Shown here: piece after piece, positions 43,652-52,058 of the stretch
Numbering within the stretch: position 1 is the stretch's first letter
Layout of the letters: every line of letters begins with the position of its first letter
From: Flavobacteriales bacterium
GTDB lineage: Bacteria > Bacteroidota > Bacteroidia > Flavobacteriales > Weeksellaceae
DNA: 64,000 nt
NCBI GenBank assembly: GCA_020635515.1
Contig: JACJZS010000002.1
Coordinates: forward strand, 496,001-560,000
Reading direction: 5' to 3'
Program-made: the position numbers and the translations under genes
The notes under the pieces: model-generated
The model's input: only the letters and a program-made list of their open reading frames with translations
What the model was told of the DNA's origin: nothing
Databases searched by the model: none

Positions 43652-44560
43652 TTAATTTACATTTTCTATAAAAATTTCATTCATACTCGGAATCACTTCA
43701 GAAAAATGAATAAGGTTTGCGGTTTGTGTAATCTCATTTAAAAAATTTCTTTCATTTTTTAAATCCATTTTGATGGTAAACGTAGTTATTTCTTTTTCTT
43801 GATTTAGGTTTTCTACAAAATAATTTTCTTGAATTTTCTGAATCAATTGAGCATTGCAGTCTGTAAGTTCTACTCGAAATTTATTTTTTTTATGTTGATT
43901 TTTGATGTCTTCTATTTTTCCGTCCAGTACTTTTTTTGATTTATTGATGAGTGCCGTATAATCACAAAGTTCTTCTACGGATTCCATTCTGTGAGTAGAA
44001 AAAATAATGGTAGTTCCTTTTTGTTTGAGTTCTAAAATTTCATCACGAATTAGATTAGCATTTACTGGATCGAATCCAGAAAAAGGTTCATCAAAAATCA
44101 AAAGTTTTGGTTCGTGTAAAACGGTAACTATAAACTGTATTTTCTGAGCCATTCCTTTAGAAAGTTCAGAAAGTTTTTTATTCCACCACTTTTCTATATC
44201 TAACTTTTCAAACCAATAGTTTAACTTTTCTTTTGCCTGATTTTTAGACATTCCTTTCAGCTGAGCAAGATAAATGCACTGCTCTCCTATTTTCATATTT
44301 TTATACAAACCGCGTTCTTCTGGCATGTATCCGATTTGTTTTATATGATGCTTTTGTAGTTTTTGTCCGTCGAATAAAATTTCTCCCGAATCGGGTGCAG
44401 TAATCTGATTGATGATTCGTATAAAGGTAGTTTTTCCTGCTCCGTTAGGGCCTAAAAGTCCATAAATACTTCCTTTTGGAATCGCCAAAGAAAAATCATC
44501 TAGAGCAATTTTATCCGAATATTTTTTAACTACATTTTTGGATTCTAGCAAATAATTCAT
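43652..44560 (-). CDS. ABC transporter ATP-binding protein (NatA-like)
   Basis: The 302-residue ATPase has Walker A LLGPNGAGKTTFIR, the signature LSELSKGMAQKIQFIV and Walker B KLLIFDEPFSGFDP, with switch His in STHRMESVEE. The C-terminal extension (KKNKFRVELTDCN) is the DUF4162-like region of NatA types. It begins 3 bases after hisA and ends 5 bases before the permease, so the three genes are one transcript. Confidence 0.92.
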   Translation of the reverse strand: MNYLLESKNVVKKYSDKIALDDFSLAIPKGSIYGLLGPNGAGKTTFIRIINQITAPDSGEILFDGQKLQKHHIKQIGYMPEERGLYKNMKIGEQCIYLAQLKGMSKNQAKEKLNYWFEKLDIEKWWNKKLSELSKGMAQKIQFIVTVLHEPKLLIFDEPFSGFDPVNANLIRDEILELKQKGTTIIFSTHRMESVEELCDYTALINKSKKVLDGKIEDIKNQHKKNKFRVELTDCNAQLIQKIQENYFVENLNQEKEITTFTIKMDLKNERNFLNEITQTANLIHFSEVIPSMNEIFIENVN

Positions 44561-44563
44561 TCT

Positions 44564-45274
44564 CTAAAAATCCCTTAATTCTTTAAGTGAAATTTTACCT
44601 TCATAAATTGCTTTTCCTACAATTGCTCCTTCACAACCTATTTCTTTTACTTTGTGTAAATCATCTAAACAAGAAACTCCTCCGCTTGCTATTAATTTCA
44701 CATCTGCTTCCGAAAGAATTTCCGAATATAACTCATTTGAAGTTCCTTGCAACATTCCGTCTTTGGAAATATCGGTACAAATAACATACGAAATGCTTTT
44801 TTCTACATAATTTTTTATGAATTCAATTACGTCCATTTCGGAAGTGTTTTGCCAACCGTGTGTTGCAATTTTTCTGTTGATGCAATCTGCTCCAAGAATT
44901 ATTTTTTCTGTTCCGTATTTTTCTATCCAGTTTATAAACGTTTCAGGATTTTTTACCGCAATACTTCCTCCTGTAATCTGATTTGCACCTGCATTAAAAA
45001 CCGACTCTATATCTTCATTGGATTTTATTCCTCCTCCAAAATCTACTTTTAAATCGGTATGAGTTGCTATGGTTTCCAACGTTTTTAGGTTGACCACATG
45101 CGAAGCTTTTGCTCCGTCTAAATCTACCAAATGCAAATGTGTAATTCCAAAATCTTGAAATTCTTTAGCAACTTCTAGTGGATTTTCATTGTATGTTTTT
45201 TGTGTAGAATAGTCGCCTTTGGTAAGACGCACACACTTCCCTCCTATAATATCTATTGCAGGAATAATTCTCAT
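44564..45274 (-). CDS. hisA: HisA, phosphoribosylformimino-AICAR isomerase
   Basis: A 236-residue TIM barrel for the fourth step of histidine synthesis. Catalytic Asp8 (IIPAIDIIGGKCVRL) and Asp130 (IILGADCINRK) are both present, as are the phosphate loops VDFGGGIKS and IASGGVSCLDDL. Usually hisA lies between hisH and hisF. Here it is alone, with ABC transporter genes directly downstream and a tandem repeat array upstream, and no -7 element is evident in front. Confidence 0.95.
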   Translation of the reverse strand: MRIIPAIDIIGGKCVRLTKGDYSTQKTYNENPLEVAKEFQDFGITHLHLVDLDGAKASHVVNLKTLETIATHTDLKVDFGGGIKSNEDIESVFNAGANQITGGSIAVKNPETFINWIEKYGTEKIILGADCINRKIATHGWQNTSEMDVIEFIKNYVEKSISYVICTDISKDGMLQGTSNELYSEILSEADVKLIASGGVSCLDDLHKVKEIGCEGAIVGKAIYEGKISLKELRDF

Positions 45275-45295
45275 TTTTTAGTATGTTTTTTAATT

Positions 45296-45492
45296 AGACA
45301 AAAGAAGATAGATGAAAGATAAAAGACTTATAAATTAATTACTCATTTTTAGATAAAAGAAGATAGATGAAAGATAAAAGACTTATAAATTAATTACTCA
45401 TTTTTAGATAAAAGAAGATAGACAAAAGACTTATAAACCGTACTCATTTTTAAATAAAAGAAAGTAGATAAAAGATAAATGACTTACAAACA
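45296..45492. repeat. 55-bp tandem repeat array, about 3.6 copies
   Basis: Units start at 45296, 45351, 45406 and about 45452. Units 1 and 2 are almost identical (55 bases), unit 3 has lost 9 bases, and unit 4 is degenerate and incomplete. The unit is purine-rich on the plus strand (AGATAAAAGAAGATAGATGA). It lies in the 278-base gap between hisA and the MFS gene, where no gene is seen. Confidence 0.85.
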
Positions 45493-45552
45493 GTTATCAA
45501 AAATTTAAAATTCTACAATTAAGTAATTCATCATTTATAATTCATAATTAAC

Positions 45553-47067
45553 TTAATGTCCTCCTCCCGTTGGAATCGAAGAACTTTCTCCTGTAGATTC
45601 TGGTTCTTTTACAAAAAGCCAAAATACAAACGAGATAAATAATGAAATTCCACAGACTAAATAAAGCATAGAATAATCTCCCGAATCTTTTACCATTGCG
45701 GCAACTCCTACGGTCATCATTTGCGGAAGTACTACGGAATAATTAAATAATCCCATATTGAGTCCCATTTTCTTTTTATCTACTCGCTCAGACATAATTG
45801 CAAATACAATGGAAATTACTGCCGACCAACCAATTCCAGCTAAACAAATTCCTAGATAAAAACTTGTTTCTGTATGTCCTAATTTCCACACAAAAAGGTA
45901 TGCCATAGACATAATTAGAATGGAAATAAAGTAGGTTTTTACTCTCCCTAAACTCTTTGCCATTGGTTCTAAAACCAATACTGGAAAGAAAGCACCTACT
46001 GCGTTAAACAATAGAAAAGCCAATGAAAGTATGTTTCCTGCTGTATCATCTGCCGAAGGTATTTTCCCTGTAAAAAATGTAGTAAACGAATTCGCTATTG
46101 CACTATTCTCTAAATTAGGAACGATAATTTCTTTCGCAAAAAAGAAACTCATTACAAACATCGACTGTATTCCCAGCCAAGAAAAAGAATGAGCAACCAT
46201 AATTTTATGAAACTCATTTTCATTGCTTTGTTTTTTAAATCCTTTTAGAATAACGCCAATACCTAGTAATAAAGTTAATCCCAAACAAGCATACATCACA
46301 TTTACTTGAGCAGATTCCCACTTTCCATGAACAATAAGTTTATCAATAATTAAATATACTGCAAATAATAAAAACCCTGAAAGTGGATAAATAATCTTAA
46401 AAATTTGAGCTATTCCTGTTTTTGTTTTTACCTCATCTTCAGAGCCAACATTCATATTTTTATCTTCCTCTATAAAGAAACAAGGAATCACTGAGAATGC
46501 TAAAACCAAAAATACAGCGATGTATATAAGTGTAATATTTCCTAAAACAATAGAGATAAAATACGCCAAAAGACCAAAGAATCCCGAAACCAACTGCATT
46601 ATAGTAAATCCAGAAGTTCGTTTTTTTCCTTCGGGAGTTAAATCCGCAATAATAGAACGTGCAGGATTAAAAGTTACATTTATGGATAAATCTAATAGCA
46701 AAGCAATTATCGTTGCAATTACAATAACTCCTTCAAAACCCAATGCCGTACTAATAACTCCTATCTCGGGAAGAGCTAAAAACATAAGAGCTCCCAAAAC
46801 TCCACCAATTAAGATAAAAGGTTTTCTTCTTCCTCCTAAAAACCAAGCATCATCGCTAATAGCTCCTACAATTGGTTGTCCTATAATTCCTGCCATTGGT
46901 CCTGCCAACCAAACTAGTGCAACATCGTGAATATCTAATCCAAAACGAGTACTCAAAAGCCAGCTCAATGCTGCAATCTGAGTAGATAGTGCAAAACCCA
47001 CTGCCGTAGCAGGTAAACTCAAAAGTCCAAGAAATGAACCCGATAATTTTTTCTGTATATTTAACAT
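45553..47067 (-). CDS. MFS sugar transporter, SLC45/GPH-like
   Basis: A 504-residue protein with 12 to 13 hydrophobic helices. WLAGPMAGIIGQPIVGAISD and LGGRRKPFILIGG, in the loop after helix 2, are the RxGRRR-type motif of sucrose/maltose MFS carriers. The long loop at residues 205-235 (NMNVGSEDEVKTKTG) divides the two halves. Related flavobacterial carriers sit in maltodextrin loci, which fits pulA 5 kb away. It has its own promoter and is not linked to hisA. Confidence 0.85.
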   Translation of the reverse strand: MLNIQKKLSGSFLGLLSLPATAVGFALSTQIAALSWLLSTRFGLDIHDVALVWLAGPMAGIIGQPIVGAISDDAWFLGGRRKPFILIGGVLGALMFLALPEIGVISTALGFEGVIVIATIIALLLDLSINVTFNPARSIIADLTPEGKKRTSGFTIMQLVSGFFGLLAYFISIVLGNITLIYIAVFLVLAFSVIPCFFIEEDKNMNVGSEDEVKTKTGIAQIFKIIYPLSGFLLFAVYLIIDKLIVHGKWESAQVNVMYACLGLTLLLGIGVILKGFKKQSNENEFHKIMVAHSFSWLGIQSMFVMSFFFAKEIIVPNLENSAIANSFTTFFTGKIPSADDTAGNILSLAFLLFNAVGAFFPVLVLEPMAKSLGRVKTYFISILIMSMAYLFVWKLGHTETSFYLGICLAGIGWSAVISIVFAIMSERVDKKKMGLNMGLFNYSVVLPQMMTVGVAAMVKDSGDYSMLYLVCGISLFISFVFWLFVKEPESTGESSSIPTGGGH

Positions 47068-47095
47068 GACTTAACTATTATTGTAATGAAACAAA

Positions 47096-47103
47096 CAAAA
47101 ATA
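47096..47103 (-). promoter_or_regulatory. -7 element for the MFS transporter (TATTTTTG)
   Basis: Exact TAnnTTTG match 29 bases before ATG 47067. Confidence 0.5.
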
Positions 47104-47227
47104 GCGTAATTAATACACATAAAAAAATTTTCAACAAGCTATTTTAACTACTCTATTCTTAATCTATACAAACGTAATACTATCAACAAAATACAAAAAA
47201 TAAAATTCTAAAAAGTTTAAAGAGATT

Positions 47228-48139
47228 TTATTTGTGACTTTGATGCTCTTTTACTTTTTGTTTTATGTAGTTAAGTATTTCCACTGCAACATCTACATCA
47301 TTTACTTTTTCTAATCCTTTGAATCCAGGAGAGGAATTAACTTCACAGATTCTAAAATCGGTACCGTCAAAAAGTAAATCTATTCCAGCAATTTCAAGAT
47401 TAAACAATTCTGTAATTTCTAGCACTTTCTTTTCTAACTCTTCGGTTATTTTGAATGGTTTTACCGTTCCTCCTCTAGAGAAGTTTGCTTTAAAGCTTTC
47501 ATCGGAAGAAGAACGCTCCATTGCACCAACTACTTTACCTCCAATCACATACACACGCAAATCACGCCCTCTACTATCCGAAATAAACTCTTGAATAATG
47601 AAGTTGGCATCTTTATTTGCCGATTCAATTACTTTCATTAAATCCTCCAACATATTTTGATTCTCACATAGAAAAACTCCACTTCCTTGCGAACCGCTAA
47701 GTGCTTTCACGATTGCAGGAAATTTAATCTGCTTTTCTACCCAATGGGAATCCACAGGAAACTTTGCCAATATCGTTTTAGGAATAGAAAAACCTGAATT
47801 TGCCAAAATCTGCATCTGAAAAAGCTTATCTTTTACAGTATCTATACTTGCCGATGGATTTACACAATATACTCCTAATCTTTCGAAATGACGAATTACC
47901 GCAAAAGCAAAATACGTAGTCGTCGCTCCCATTCTTGGGATTATAAAATCAGGAATCTGAGTAGGAACATTATTTAACAAAACACTTTTTCTGTCTTCAC
48001 GAGTAACTACAATTTCAAACTCACGAGGATCGTGTAACGATAATTCTATACCCAACTCTTTAGCTGTAGAAATCATTTTTTGCGTTTCATAAGAAATCTG
48101 CTTTCCTAAATAATTTCTTTGAAGAATCCAACCTAACAT
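47228..48139 (-). CDS. rimK: RimK family ATP-grasp ligase
   Basis: The 303-residue ATP-grasp enzyme starts MLGWILQRNYLGKQISYET. It has FPAIVKALSGSQGSGVFLCEN (ATP phosphate loop), IIQEFISDSRGRDLRVYVIGG (Mg/ATP site) and FRICEVNSSPGFKGLE (the metal-binding Glu/Asn). RimK adds glutamates to the C-terminus of ribosomal protein S6; homologues make other glutamyl bonds. ATG 48139 is the start because a TTG 24 bases earlier overlaps the -7 element. Confidence 0.92.
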   Translation of the reverse strand: MLGWILQRNYLGKQISYETQKMISTAKELGIELSLHDPREFEIVVTREDRKSVLLNNVPTQIPDFIIPRMGATTTYFAFAVIRHFERLGVYCVNPSASIDTVKDKLFQMQILANSGFSIPKTILAKFPVDSHWVEKQIKFPAIVKALSGSQGSGVFLCENQNMLEDLMKVIESANKDANFIIQEFISDSRGRDLRVYVIGGKVVGAMERSSSDESFKANFSRGGTVKPFKITEELEKKVLEITELFNLEIAGIDLLFDGTDFRICEVNSSPGFKGLEKVNDVDVAVEILNYIKQKVKEHQSHK

Positions 48140-48160
48140 ATTCTTTTTATTATTTTGAGC

Positions 48161-48168
48161 CAAATGTA
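48161..48168 (-). promoter_or_regulatory. -7 element for rimK (TACATTTG)
   Basis: Exact TAnnTTTG match 22 bases before ATG 48139, on top of the alternative TTG start. Confidence 0.5.
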
Positions 48169-48262
48169 ATATAAAAATTTAGAAAAAAAATCTTTTTTAT
48201 CTAATATAACTTTCAATAAACATACCGCGTTTTAAATTAAAAACAAGAAGTTTGTAACTTAT

Positions 48263-48553
48263 TTATTCATATAATTTTAACCTACATTCTAATTTGCGAA
48301 TTCTTTCTTTCATATCCTCCATTTTATCCATCATATTTCCAATTACATCAATGCCTTCCATGTTTACTTTTAACTCATAATGCAATCTAATCACTCGCTC
48401 TAATACAGGTAATTGTTTAGTATGTATATATTTATCTGTATCCTTTATAATGATATCTATCAACTGAAATGATTCTACTTGACTTATAAAATCCTCATCT
48501 ACTTTGTGATAAAGTATAATGCTTTTTATGTTTATTAGTTCTTTGCTTTCCAT
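48263..48553 (-). CDS. cbpM: CbpM, chaperone modulator
   Basis: A 96-residue MerR-like helical protein next to cbpA, as in E. coli, where CbpM binds the J-domain of CbpA and blocks its action with DnaK. YHKVDEDFISQVESFQLIDI is the MerR-type helix-turn-helix region and the end is a coiled coil (MMDKMEDMKERIRKLECRL). It starts 2 bases after the cbpA stop. Confidence 0.85.
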   Translation of the reverse strand: MESKELINIKSIILYHKVDEDFISQVESFQLIDIIIKDTDKYIHTKQLPVLERVIRLHYELKVNMEGIDVIGNMMDKMEDMKERIRKLECRLKLYE

Positions 48554-48555
48554 GA

Positions 48556-49461
48556 TTATGAGATTTTAGAAAGTTTTACAAATAATTCACGCTGTTCATC
48601 GCTTAGCTTAGTAGGAATTTCCACGTTGAAAGTGATATATAAATCTCCATAACTACCTTCTTTCTTGTATACAGGAAATCCTTTTCCTTTTAACCTTAAT
48701 TTAGTTCCGCTTTGCGTTCCTTCTTTTATTTTTAATTTAACTTTATCTGAGAAAGTTTCTACAACAATCTCTCCTCCTAAAACTGCTGTATACAAATCAA
48801 TCGTCTGTTCTTTATATAAATCTGCTCCATCACGTTTAAACACACCATCAGGAATTATATCAAAAGTAATGTATAAGTCGCCTTTAGGTCCACCGTTTAT
48901 ACCGTCCCCTCCATGACCTTTAATTTTTATTGTTGTTCCATTCTCAACACCTGCAGGAACCGTGATTCGTATATTCTTTCCATTAATGGTAAGTACTCTT
49001 TTTTCGGTAGTATAAACTTCTTTTTCCTGTAACTGCAAAGTTGCTGTAAAATCTTGACCACGAAACTTCGCAGATTGATTCGTTCTCTGCCTAGCTCCTC
49101 CACCAAACATCGAATTAAAGAAATCAGAAAAATCACTTTCGCTAAAATCTTCGGAAGAATACTGTTGATAATTAGGATTACTTGCGGAACTTTTTTGATA
49201 ATTACTATTCTTTTGAGCTTGCTCATATGCTTCTGCATGTTGCCAATCTTTGCCGTACTTGTCGTATTTTTTTCTTTTTTCGGCATTACTCAACACTTCA
49301 TTAGCTTCATTTATTTGCTGAAACTTTACCTTAGCATCATTATCATTTGGGTTTATGTCTGGATGGTACTTCCTAGCTAATTTTCGATACGCTTTTTTAA
49401 TCTCATCTTGCGAGGCAGATTTATCTATACCCAAAACCTTATAATAATCTATATATTCCAT
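48556..49461 (-). CDS. cbpA: CbpA-type DnaJ cochaperone
   Basis: The 301-residue type B J-protein has an N-terminal J-domain with HPD at 33-35 (ARKYHPDINPND), a linker rich in Gln, Ser and Asn (residues 75-125), and C-terminal substrate-binding domains (RITVPAGVENGTTIKIKGHGG, LRLKGKGFPVYKKEG). It lacks the zinc finger of DnaJ. It stimulates DnaK and binds misfolded proteins. Its own promoter match lies at 49499-49506. Confidence 0.93.
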   Translation of the reverse strand: MEYIDYYKVLGIDKSASQDEIKKAYRKLARKYHPDINPNDNDAKVKFQQINEANEVLSNAEKRKKYDKYGKDWQHAEAYEQAQKNSNYQKSSASNPNYQQYSSEDFSESDFSDFFNSMFGGGARQRTNQSAKFRGQDFTATLQLQEKEVYTTEKRVLTINGKNIRITVPAGVENGTTIKIKGHGGDGINGGPKGDLYITFDIIPDGVFKRDGADLYKEQTIDLYTAVLGGEIVVETFSDKVKLKIKEGTQSGTKLRLKGKGFPVYKKEGSYGDLYITFNVEIPTKLSDEQRELFVKLSKIS

Positions 49462-49498
49462 ACTAAAAAATTATGCTTTTGAAAACTAGCATTTACAC

Positions 49499-49506
49499 CA
49501 AAGATA
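49499..49506 (-). promoter_or_regulatory. -7 element for cbpA-cbpM (TATCTTTG)
   Basis: Exact TAnnTTTG match 38 bases before ATG 49461. Confidence 0.5.
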
Positions 49507-49541
49507 CAATTTTAGTCGAAATATTTGCGGATTAGTTTAAA

Positions 49542-50513
49542 TTAAATAAAAGCTAATTCATTTAAAATTAACTGCATTTTAAGTTCTGTTTCCGTCCACT
49601 CTTTTTCAGAATTACTACTGCTTGTAATTCCTCCTCCTGCATACAGTTCTATTGCATTGGAATATACTTTCATGCACCTTAAATTCACATAAGCTATTTT
49701 TTGATTTTCTAAGTTTATATTGATTTTTCCTGAATAAAAATTACGATTATAGTTTTCATTTTCCTGAATATATACAAAAGATTTATCTTGTGGTAATCCA
49801 CAAATTGCTGGCGTTGGATGAATTTTTTCAATTAGCTTTTCAAATTCATTCGAACTAATCTTGGCTTGAAATTCAGTAACCAAATGCTTAATGTTGTTGT
49901 AATTAATTTCTTTTAAATTAGAAACCTTAACTGACTGTGTATACTTTCCAAGAATATCCTTAATGAATTGAGTTACCATCTCTTGTTCTTCGTATTCTTT
50001 ATCCGAAAAAGCTTCGTCAACAGGAAGTGTTCCTGCAAGCGAAATTGTTTTAAAATTATCCTCGTTTAATGATGCAAGTAACTCAGGAGTTGCTCCAAGC
50101 CAAACTTCGTTGTTTTTTTTGAATAAATACACCAAAGTATTCGGGAATCTCTTTTTGAGATTGAGTATCGTTTGCTTATAGTTAATTTCTTTATCTATCG
50201 GGATTATTTTTTTCCTGGAAAGTACAACTTTGTCAATACTTGAATTTGACTTCAATTCCGACACACACGACTCTATTTTACTGATGTATTCTTGTTTTGA
50301 AACTGAATTAGTATTTTCTACAACCTCATCAATATGAAAATCAATATCTGTTTTTTCAATATCAACTGGTTTCACACTACTACTTATAAATTGTATTTTT
50401 TTTTTCTCGTCGAACGAAGTTATTTCAACAGAATATTCTCCATTACCATCGTCCGAATTAATTACAAAGAAATCACTCGAATTAGGTAACGAAAATAGAA
50501 AAAAATCATTCAT
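49542..50513 (-). CDS. menF: Isochorismate synthase
   Basis: A 323-residue chorismate-binding enzyme making isochorismate for menaquinone. KVVLSRKKIIPID, ISLAGTLPVDEAF and EEQEMVTQFI (with the acidic Mg ligands), KIHPTPAICGLPQ and LRCMKVYSNAIELYAGGGI are the usual segments. ATG 50513 is the start, giving a 2-base gap after the thioesterase; a start 15 codons earlier would read into that gene. It is the last gene of the purM unit. It is shorter than E. coli MenF because the N-terminal domain is small, as in other Bacteroidota. Confidence 0.92.
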   Translation of the reverse strand: MNDFFLFSLPNSSDFFVINSDDGNGEYSVEITSFDEKKKIQFISSSVKPVDIEKTDIDFHIDEVVENTNSVSKQEYISKIESCVSELKSNSSIDKVVLSRKKIIPIDKEINYKQTILNLKKRFPNTLVYLFKKNNEVWLGATPELLASLNEDNFKTISLAGTLPVDEAFSDKEYEEQEMVTQFIKDILGKYTQSVKVSNLKEINYNNIKHLVTEFQAKISSNEFEKLIEKIHPTPAICGLPQDKSFVYIQENENYNRNFYSGKININLENQKIAYVNLRCMKVYSNAIELYAGGGITSSSNSEKEWTETELKMQLILNELAFI

Positions 50514-50515
50514 AG

Positions 50516-50938
50516 TTATTTTTTCTGCTGAATGAAGTTCGTTAACGTACAAACGCAAGTCGGCTTTTGCTCTTCATTTTCCAATTGAATCTGTACCACA
50601 TGTGTGGTTCTTCCTTTTTTTATGAATGTTCCCGTTGCGTACACATATCCATCTTTTACTGGTTTTAGATGATTTGCCGTAATCTGCAATCCTAAAACAT
50701 TATATTTATCATTATCTACATTTATTGAAGAAAGTACCGAACCAACGGTTTCTGCCAGCACTACAGAAGCTCCTCCGTGCAAGATTCCATACGGTTGATG
50801 AACTCTTGAGTTTACTGGCATTTTTGCTTTTAATGAATCTTGTGAAACTTCAATGAATTCTATTCCCAATGTTTCCATTAAAGTATTTTTATTCATTTCG
50901 TTAAGTCTTTTTAAAAGACTTTCTACCTCAAAACTCAT
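50516..50938 (-). CDS. Hotdog-fold thioesterase (MenI/PaaI-like)
   Basis: The 140-residue protein has VNSRVHQPYGILHGGASVVLAETVGS, the typical HGG motif with the acidic base in the following helix. This is the 4HBT/PaaI type that includes DHNA-CoA thioesterase MenI. Its place directly before isochorismate synthase supports a role in releasing 1,4-dihydroxy-2-naphthoate during menaquinone synthesis, though other CoA esters are possible. Confidence 0.88.
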   Translation of the reverse strand: MSFEVESLLKRLNEMNKNTLMETLGIEFIEVSQDSLKAKMPVNSRVHQPYGILHGGASVVLAETVGSVLSSINVDNDKYNVLGLQITANHLKPVKDGYVYATGTFIKKGRTTHVVQIQLENEEQKPTCVCTLTNFIQQKK

Positions 50939-50939
50939 T

Positions 50940-51500
50940 CTATCTAATTTTAGGATTAAAGTTCTCTGGTATTTTTGCCATTTCTGGTGTAAAGAATCCT
51001 TCTATTTCATCAAAGACCTCATCAACTGTCTTATCTCCTACTTCAATTAATTTACCAAATCCGGCACGTTTTCTACTGTAATCAGCATAAGAAAGTATGA
51101 TTGGAACATTTGCACCTTTTGCTATATAGTAAAATCCTTTTTTCCATTTTTTTGAAAAAGAACGTGTAGCTTCTGGCGTATTAATCAAGGACATTTTTTT
51201 GTTTTCCTTAAATAAATTAATCGCAAATTCCACCATATTGTTTCTAGCTCCTCTGTCAACACCAATTCCTCCTAACCATTCTACAATAAATCCGTACCAT
51301 ACTTTTGTATGAGAATCTTTAATGAAAATTTTCACTGGAGTATCCAATGCCCAAAAAGAAAGAACTGCATATAAAAAATCCCAATTTGAGGTATGCGGAG
51401 CACATAAAATAACTGCTCGCTCTATTCTTTCTTTAGGTACTTTTATTTCCGATTTCCAACCTAATAATTTCAAAATCAATTTAGCAATATGCTTTTTCAT
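50940..51500 (-). CDS. 1-acyl-sn-glycerol-3-phosphate acyltransferase (PlsC-like)
   Basis: A 186-residue acyltransferase with the HX4D motif in APHTSNWDFL and NTPEATRSFSKKW in place of the usual EGTRS. It is short and ends soon after the GVPVI-like ANVPIILSYADY segment, as in the small PlsC-like group of Bacteroidota. It probably transfers an acyl chain to a glycerophosphate or similar lipid. It overlaps purN by 4 bases and precedes the thioesterase by 1 base. Confidence 0.85.
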   Translation of the reverse strand: MKKHIAKLILKLLGWKSEIKVPKERIERAVILCAPHTSNWDFLYAVLSFWALDTPVKIFIKDSHTKVWYGFIVEWLGGIGVDRGARNNMVEFAINLFKENKKMSLINTPEATRSFSKKWKKGFYYIAKGANVPIILSYADYSRKRAGFGKLIEVGDKTVDEVFDEIEGFFTPEMAKIPENFNPKIR

Positions 51501-52057
51501 GATTCTGTTAGTTTTTTTATTGCGTCTATTAGTATTTCGTATTCAATGCTATGCACTTTTTCTGCTAAAGACTCAGGTGTTTCGTCTTCACTAATTTCCA
51601 CCGATTTCTGAAGTATAATTTCTCCTTCGTCTACTCCTGAAGTTACATAATGAACGGTTGCTCCTGATTCTTTTTCATTATTTTCTAAAACCGCTTTATG
51701 AACATTCATTCCCCACATTCCCATTCCACCATATTTTGGCAAGAGTGAAGGGTGTATGTTTATGATTTTATTTTCCCATTTAGAACAGAATTCATTAGAT
51801 AAAATAGAAAGGAATCCTGCCATTACTATTAAATCAACGTCAGAATCCAATAATTCATCTAACTCTTCGGACATCTCCTTTCCTCTTTCTACTATAAAGG
51901 TAGGAATATCATAATTTAATGCTCTTTCCAAAGCATAACAATTTCTATCTGCAATTACCTGAACTACTTCTGCACCTACTATCTCTTTAGCTTCAATTGC
52001 ATCAATAATTCGTTGTAAATTGGTTCCTGACCCAGAAACTAAAACTGCTATTTTCAT
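51497..52057 (-). CDS. purN: Phosphoribosylglycinamide formyltransferase
   Basis: The 186-residue enzyme transfers a formyl group from 10-formyl-THF to GAR. It starts MKIAVLVSGSGTNLQRIIDA. VMAGFLSILS, NIHPSLLPKYGG with Asn-His, and GATVHYVTSGVDEGEIILQ with the final Asp are the catalytic segments of this family. ATG 52057 is 1 base after purM. Later purine steps are joined with lipid and menaquinone genes in this unit. Confidence 0.95.
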   Translation of the reverse strand: MKIAVLVSGSGTNLQRIIDAIEAKEIVGAEVVQVIADRNCYALERALNYDIPTFIVERGKEMSEELDELLDSDVDLIVMAGFLSILSNEFCSKWENKIINIHPSLLPKYGGMGMWGMNVHKAVLENNEKESGATVHYVTSGVDEGEIILQKSVEISEDETPESLAEKVHSIEYEILIDAIKKLTES

Positions 52058-52058
52058 A

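Noticed and set aside
45296..45492. CRISPR array
   Set aside because: The repeats are directly adjoining with no unique spacers, and no cas genes are present.
46520..46930. 136-codon plus-strand frame inside the MFS transporter
   Set aside because: It runs opposite membrane helices with strong homology; its Pro/Lys/Ile-rich sequence has no family and no promoter.
49054..49380. 108-codon plus-strand frame opposite cbpA
   Set aside because: Hydrophobic only because it is the complement of the charged J-domain; cbpA is certain.
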